DNA of 38,074 nucleotides. Source: Ochromonas danica (taxonomy: Eukaryota; Sar; Chrysophyceae; Chromulinales; Chromulinaceae). The position numbers were made by a program, and so were the translations under genes. Where the stretch lies: the NCBI GenBank assembly GCA_015146655.1, contig VKHL01000217.1, positions 1 to 38,074 on the forward strand, read 5' to 3'. The notes beneath the pieces were generated by a model. It searched no databases and was not told where the DNA came from. It was given only the letters and a program-made list of their open reading frames with translations. This document shows, piece by piece, positions 33,201-38,074 of the stretch; within the stretch, counting starts at the first letter, position 1, and each line of letters begins with the position of its first letter.

Positions 33201-33286
33201 GCGATTTCTTTTGATCCCCATTTAGTGAAAGGATAGAGAAGAGGATGAATGGTAGCTTTAGCAGTATAAGATCCTGTTGCTCCCAT
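27242..33286 (-). CDS. EF-hand plus calpain-like protein, catalytically dead, with long low-complexity C-terminus
   Basis: Exons 33286-30357 and 29615-27242, joined in phase 2 over a 741-bp GT-AG intron; 1767 residues. The start MGATGSYTAK was preferred to an ATG 24 codons upstream because MGxxxS suits N-myristoylation and an EF-hand protein; the other start stays possible. An EF-hand loop DTDGNGLVDKYE is at residues about 107-118, with a second degenerate one after it. Residues about 300-625 follow the calpain protease core (CxGWRSIYIDDRIPC-like strand, EAWPVILEKGLAKYMGSYG, final WG). The active site has gone: the usual GDCW is ADKW (Lys381), the usual His is Tyr568 in GYVIQ, and RNPWG is RDAWG (Asp582). 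Then come Ser/Thr-Gln repeats, a coiled region, and in exon 2 a beta-rich domain (FVFTACSCWQSKALYLIPGDYTLMVDI, calpain C2-like in style) broken up by Gly, Asn and Ser runs. It is probably a calcium-linked scaffold at membranes (inference). Confidence 0.84.
29616..30356. repeat. 108-bp tandem repeat filling the calpain-like gene's intron
   Basis: The phrase AAGACAGTTTACTACTGTATG starts at 29774-29775, 29882 and 29990, giving a 108-bp period; each unit contains two related halves (TATATAGTATAGTCATATAT). Further, more diverged units run to about 30340. The acceptor end has an AG/CT dinucleotide tract (29621-29638). This intron is several times longer than the others here. Confidence 0.8.
31151..31259 (-). 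repeat. 6-bp tandem repeat coding a Ser/Thr-Gln run
   Basis: Units of CAGTCA and CAGACA (minus strand) code alternating SQ and TQ dipeptides in the calpain-like protein, with looser copies out to about 30990. SQ/TQ clusters are the preferred sites of ATM/ATR-type kinases; whether that matters here is unknown. Confidence 0.85.
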
Positions 33287-33937
33287 AGTAGTAATAATAG
33301 GAATAAGGATAGATGGGGTGATTTCAATTTGATCAGTCTGTTGGTGAGCAGAGATCAATTAAGGAATATATTAATTAAGGGTTTAAGTTGTCGGAATAAG
33401 GAAATTCCTTAACAGTGTCGGTTGCGCTTCAGCAGTAGAATGGATTCCACATTGTTCCACATAATTCCACAGTGGCTCGGTTAAGTTAAGTTGTCAAGTT
33501 AGTTGAGTTAGTCTAAGTTAATTTCCATTCATTCACCATCAATCATCTATGATTTAGTACAGGGTATACTGAGAACAAAGGAAGAGGACCCTCCCCACAA
33601 GAGTCAAGAAATGATAAAATTAGCTAAGATAAGCTATCTACAATCTAGCAAAAGGAAGCATTTTCTCTCTCTCTCTCTCTTCACATTAAACATGTTCCCC
33701 AATTAGTCAGTCAGTCAGTCAGTCAATGAATCAGGACGTGTTGTCTTGTCTTGATAATATCACCAACAAACTAGTCCAGGAAGACTTCCTGTTGGTATTC
33801 ATTCACTCATTCATCAAGCAATCCTAACACATGACATCATCATCATCATCATCAACACAAGAGTGTAGTTATAGGATAGTTCAGACCTTTAGAGTTGATA
33901 ATATAGTCACTGACTCAGACACACGCTATAGTCATAC

Positions 33938-34050
33938 AATGGTCTGTAGGGTATGACAGCACTGCATATCTCAACTGGATGACTGTATATATATAGTATA
34001 TATACAGTCATGCATGAGATATGCAGCACTGTCACACCCTACAGATCATT
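33938..34050. repeat. 113-bp imperfect hairpin related to an ankyrin exon boundary
   Basis: Left arm from AATGGTCTGTAGGG and right arm ending CCCTACAGATCATT pair over about 50 bp each, with an AT palindrome at the centre (about 33982-34008). Both arms resemble the acceptor and start of the first ankyrin exon of kinase C (37341-37390: TGGTCTGTAGGG, ACAG, TGC, CATxTCA, CTG). Confidence 0.65.
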
Positions 34051-34059
34051 CACACTAAC

Positions 34060-34294
34060 CCTAATCCTATCTAACAAGAGGGTTCACATCTCACATCGAG
34101 CACTACAGGCTGAATTGGAAAATGATGATTTCCCTCTTTCTCTCAGAGCTTTTCAAAACCATCTCAGGCTCTTGAAACCTGAGAAGACCAACCTTGCGAT
34201 TAAGCCATATTTGACATACTGTAGGTTCAAAAGACTCCAGGTGGCAAGAAAGGATTATGAACATGTTAATCAAACATCCACATCCGCGGAATAA
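34060..34294 (+). pseudogene. Probable Tc1/mariner-type transposase fragment
   Basis: The frame reads SNKRVHISHRALQAELE, then LLKPEKTNLAIKPYLTYC and FKRLQVARKDYEH before a stop. The order 'S-x-R-x-L-x-x-L ... kP-x-LT ... RL-x-x-A' is that of the second helix-turn-helix of Tc1/mariner transposases. No catalytic part or ends were found, so only a fragment is claimed. Confidence 0.42.
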
Positions 34295-34300
34295 AACAGC

Positions 34301-34321
34301 ATCGAAGTTTTAAACTTCGAT
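34301..34321. repeat. 21-bp palindrome
   Basis: Arms ATCGAAGTTT and AAACTTCGAT around a single T, seven bases after the stop of the transposase-like fragment. It may be a terminator-like hairpin or an element end; no partner copy was seen. Confidence 0.6.
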
Positions 34322-34766
34322 ATTGATATTTCTTGATGTAGAATGATGAGGTAAGAGTTATTCATTAGAAATAAAGAGAAAGAGATAAATAAAGAAAACA
34401 GGGTACTAAAGCATATGTGATAACAGACGAGGGATGATTGATTGACCTGTTCTTCATCGCTGTCTGTCTGTCATCCACACATCGTTCAACAAAAATCCAC
34501 TTTTTTGAGGCACAAAAGTCCACTTTCCCCTTCAACAACAATAGCAGAAACCCTAAACCGGGATTATTGCTCTCCCCTCTGCCGCCATTCTGTGCACAGC
34601 ACTGGACCTGCTGCTGTATGATGGTCAACCGCACCAAACAAAAGCAATCAGAAGCAGAAGATTCATTAGATTCACCACCACGACCCCACAAAGAAAAATA
34701 ATTAAGGGAAGCGCTAAGAAAAATCCCAGTGAAGAAGAAAGATAAGTTATTCAATTTAGAAGAACC

Positions 34767-36637
34767 ATGCTTGGTTTGATACATGATGGAATAAAACTAC
34801 TTCAAGCCATCTACACCCTTCGCAAACAATTGAATGACAATCAAGAAGCTTGTCTACTGCTATGTGATCGAGTCCGTATTTTTGACAGTTGGCTTCAAGA
34901 ATGGGCAGGGAAAGATCGATTGCCTGATAATGCCTCTCTGGAGATGTCCATCCAGTCCTTGCTGACCTTGTTGACTGAGATCGGTGAGTTTGTGAGGAAG
35001 TTCACGAAACAGGGAGGGTCTGTCTGGGGTCAAACCAAGAGAGTGGCAATGAAGGTCTTGTTTCGTCGGAGTGTGGCAGAGAGCTTGAGAGACTTCCATC
35101 ACCGTATTGACCAGTGTGCTTCGGCATTGAATATCTGTTTGACGATTTCGGCGGAGGATAAGCGACGAGAAGAGATGGCTGCCTTGCGCAATGAGTTGAA
35201 TGCACATAGTGAGGATCTGATGGAGGAATTGTGGGCATTGAAGAGAGATCCTGGTAAGTTGAAGGAGTTGTTAGAGGCGTTGAGAGAAGAGGTGGGAGAA
35301 GATCATGGTTCCATTCAAAAGGAGATTAAGTCCCTGCAGCAGAAGGTGCAGAGTCAGGACTCTTTGTCTCTGAGGGATCTCGGTGGGTTGGAAGAGAGTC
35401 TCAAGGCCAGCAATGAGGCATTGGCTACGAAGATGGACAAGCATTATGAAGAGATTGTTCGAGTGAAGGAAGAAGTGATGGCGGCCAGGCAGACAGGAGA
35501 CGTGATATTGGAAAAGGTGAATGAAGTGAATGTGATGATGAAGAAGCTGTTGGAAGATCAGGCGTTGACGAAAGCGGAGGAACAGTATCGCGGAAAGCTG
35601 TTGAAGAAGTTACTGATTCCGTCTGGTAAGGTACGTGTTATTGAAGGTGGCGTCAAGTTGGGTGCGGGAGGGTTTGGCGAAGTCTATGTAGCGCTGTACC
35701 AAAACAAGCAAGTGGCCGTTAAGTCCTTCTTCTCACTTCGCGGATCAACCACTGCAATGACTCAGAGGGACATAGCGGCTGTGGAGAATGAAGTGTTGCT
35801 GATGGGTGGGTATCTTGGTCCTCATCCCGCCATAGTGTCTTGCTATGGTTACTTCAAAGACGAGCATCAGAATATTAGTATGGTGTTGGAGTTGGCTCCT
35901 TATGGATGTTTATCATCCCTGCTCGAAGATCATGAGAGGTTTCCAATCTTGTCCTTTCGACTGGTATTAGGGTGGCTGAATGATGCAATAGGTGCTTTGT
36001 CCTTCATCCATGAGCACGAGGTGAAGCACAGAGATGTGAAGGCAGATAACCTGTTGGTGTTTCATAATTTGCATGTGAAGTTGTGTGACTTCGGTCTGGC
36101 CAAGCAGCATTCGTGTGAGAAGAAGGAAAGCACGATGATTGGAGGAACATCGTCCTTTATGGCCCCAGAGGTGAATGATGGAAAAGGCTCAAGCTATGCA
36201 TCAGATGTATTTGCTTGGGCCATGACAGCTATGCAAATGATCTTGCGTCGTGTACCAGATCGTAGTAGGAGGAGCTTGTCTTCTTGGATGGGGGAGGTAA
36301 TGGGATCTGTCAGAGAAGATCAAGATTCGATTACACTCTCTTCTTCTGCAGAGGTTGCTTCTGGCTTTGAGAAGCTGTTGACACAATGTCTGCAATCAGA
36401 GCCCAGCAATCGCCCTTCAGCAAGCACAGTCAGTGATTTAGCACAGGATATGCTGACAAAGACGGGAGGTGATCCTCGTCACAAGTTATCACCTGGTGAT
36501 AAGATCTATATAGAGAGTATTGTGAGAAGTGCAGAAGAGAAGTCAAGTCTGGCAGTTTCTGAAGTGACCTCTCTCTCCTCCCCAATGAAGGTAATCATAA
36601 CATCTCTTTCTCTTTTATTTCTAGCCAACACCTTTAT

Positions 36638-36676
<39 letters not shown>

Positions 36677-37917
36677 GGGAAACAGCATCTTCTCCGTCTT
36701 CCAGCAAAGAGGTTGCTTCAGGAAATATGGAATTGTCATCGTTATCCCATGATGAAGCCATAGAGTTGTTGGTTGCATTGGGATGTAGTGCGGATCTGAA
36801 GGAGCTGTGCAAGAAGAGCTTTGAGAGTCCAGAGGAAGTGAATGGTCAATATCTGAATGGTGTGACGAAGGTGGAGCATTTACGTGAGATTGGCGACAAT
36901 AAGTCCAGAGAGCCCATGTTAAACAATGTGCTTCGTAAACTGGAAAGGATCCAGCATGAGGGAATGTCAGTTGACCTTATGCAAGAGATAAGACAAAATC
37001 CCCTTCCGCCAAGTGTTTTAACACATTTGCAAAACACAGTTGAAACAGGAGAAGTGTTTGCTTTGCAAGAGCTGGAGTCTTGGATTGCAAAGCTGAAGGC
37101 TTTGGATTCGATTGCAAAGATTCCTGCAGAGGATATCAATCGAGGCTTTACAGCAGATCTCAGTGATAAAAAGTGGGGCAAAGGATTAGAGGTATGTGGT
37201 GTGGTAAAGTGAGAGTGGAGTGACTATCGAATAGCTAGTGTGCTTCACAACATTACCCTATTGGAATATCTTGACGTCTTGATAGCATGTATTATGTTGA
37301 TTATATATGATAATAATGGTATTGGGATATGTTGTGTAAATGGTCTGTAGGGAGTAACAGTGCTTCACATTTCAGCTGCAAAGGGTGATGCAGAGACAGT
37401 GAGATTACTGCTACTGCATCCAGAGATAGCCGTGGATGCCATGGATAGCAAGGTAAGTGAAGGATGATTGTGATGATTAGTTAGAAGAAGAGGAAACAAT
37501 CATTTCTTATTGTTGCTCCTGTCTGTGTTAGCTCCGATACACTCCATTGATTGTTGCATGTTTGACTGGTCATGTCGAGGTGGTGCGGATTCTGCTATCT
37601 GACAGTCGGGTGAATATTAACAAAGCTCCTCTTGAGGTAAAGGAGATTGCACATAGATCATATATGCATATGAGTGTAAATATTCTGCAGAATATTTTGT
37701 TAGTTGTATTATCTAGTTCCTTATATGGCTTATTTCTAAAACAGTACGGTATTTAATAGTTGGTTATTATATCTTACGTTAACTTTATTTATCATATAAT
37801 GTGTTTGTTGCATGTAAACAGTTGAATGCATTGGACTGTGCGTGCCAACACGGTCATTTGGAGGTGATTAAGATTCTGCTTGCAGACAATAGAGTCGATG
37901 TTAACAAGTGTTTTGGG
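34767..37917 (+). CDS. MLKL-like kinase with SAM-like domain and ankyrin repeats, copy C (runs off right edge)
   Basis: Exons 34767-36590, 36640-37191, 37351-37452, 37532-37636 and 37822-37917, all phase 0, 893 codons so far; the last donor GTAAGA means more exons lie beyond the window. The predicted four-helix bundle covers residues about 1-130 and a coiled coil 130-285. The kinase covers about 290-555, with G299 in GAGGFGEVY, HRD at 421-423, DFG at 441-443 and APE at 466-468. Exon 2 opens with about 12 Gln coded by CAG and then a SAM-like domain (EAIELLVALGCS, VNGQYLNGVTKVEHLREIG). Exons 3-5 each code one ankyrin repeat. The kinase DNA is almost the same as in copy B, even at silent sites, whereas the N-terminal bundle and SAM-like domain differ widely. 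Copy C has 19 residues after the kinase (DPRHKLSPGDKIYIESIVR) that B lacks. Reading through the first intron would end the protein at 36752. Confidence 0.87.
36640..36675 (+). repeat. CAG repeat at a 3' splice site
   Basis: Eleven CAG units and a CAA begin immediately after TATAG, the acceptor that keeps the frame. In the mRNA they code polyglutamine. Every CAG is itself a possible in-frame acceptor. Confidence 0.8.
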
Positions 37918-38074
37918 GTAAGAAAGGCTACAATAAGTCACGTTTGACTATGATTGTGGCACAGTTTGATTGTCTCTTTGACTATGGTATAGTATTGTAT
38001 TTTATAGTGTTATTGCACAGTGTTGTATTGCATAGTGTTGACTTGTATTGCGTTGCATAGTATAATATAGTAGT

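Larger units (their letters stand above)
33287..34766. other. Divergent gap between calpain-like gene and kinase C
   Basis: It carries promoters for both neighbours, CT and CAGT microsatellites (33661-33725), an ATC run (33836-33855), the hairpin at 33938-34050, a probable transposase fragment at 34060-34294 and a small palindrome at 34301-34321. The last 60 bp before the kinase C start resemble those upstream of kinase A. Confidence 0.5.

Noticed and set aside
34509-34540. GTCCACTTTCCCC resembling the piggyBac-like end
   Set aside because: No TTAA next to it, no palindrome box and no partner; probably chance, at most a solo relic.

Overview
The window is nuclear DNA of a eukaryote, most likely a single-celled one (protist or alga). 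Genes carry short GT-AG introns (about 50-230 nt, one of 741 nt), intergenic gaps are mostly below 1.5 kb, and proteins are full of Gly, Ser, Thr and Gln runs coded by GGA, AGT, ACT and CAG repeats. The piggyBac-like remnant is of a type I associate with stramenopiles and other algae, but the species cannot be fixed from the sequence. I saw no rRNA, tRNA or CRISPR array.

Layout, left to right: (1) 1-657, minus strand, N-terminal part of a kinase of an MLKL-like family (copy A). (2) 1917-5403, minus, a four-exon coiled-coil, Gly-rich gene, followed at 5920-7269 by an inverted, internally deleted, nearly identical copy. (3) 7602-12254, minus, a complete MLKL-like kinase with SAM-like and ankyrin parts (copy B, 11 exons, each internal ankyrin repeat on its own phase-0 exon). 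(4) 12804-14492, plus, an FKBP domain joined to a CS (p23/NudC) domain. (5) 15310-21022, minus, a long SAC3/GANP mRNA-export protein, head to head with (6) 21164-22774, plus, a short SAC3-domain protein; the two share a 1122-bp stretch of the same length and apparently the same sequence, while both flanks differ. (7) 23031-24940, minus, a broken kinase-like gene of FunK1/crinkler type. (8) 24988-26621, a piggyBac-like DNA transposon with TTAA on both sides and terminal inverted repeats, its catalytic core missing. (9) 27242-33286, minus, a 1767-residue EF-hand and calpain-like protein that has lost all three catalytic residues. (10) 33287-34766, a gap with a long hairpin related to ankyrin-exon sequence and a probable Tc1/mariner fragment. 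(11) 34767 to the right edge, plus, a third MLKL-like kinase (copy C), running out of the window within its ankyrin exons.

Two themes stand out. First, almost everything is present as inverted pairs (coiled-coil gene and copy, SAC3 pair, kinases B and C), with DNA-level homogenisation of inner parts while outer parts differ; this points to inverted duplication and gene conversion, with assembly error as the alternative to exclude. Second, the kinase family (predicted HeLo/MLKL-like four-helix bundle, coiled coil, kinase, SAM-like domain, then exon-modular ankyrin repeats) looks like a sensor-plus-executor design: constant kinase, variable ankyrin end. It is the best candidate here for an undescribed system, possibly in cell death or immunity; that role is inference.
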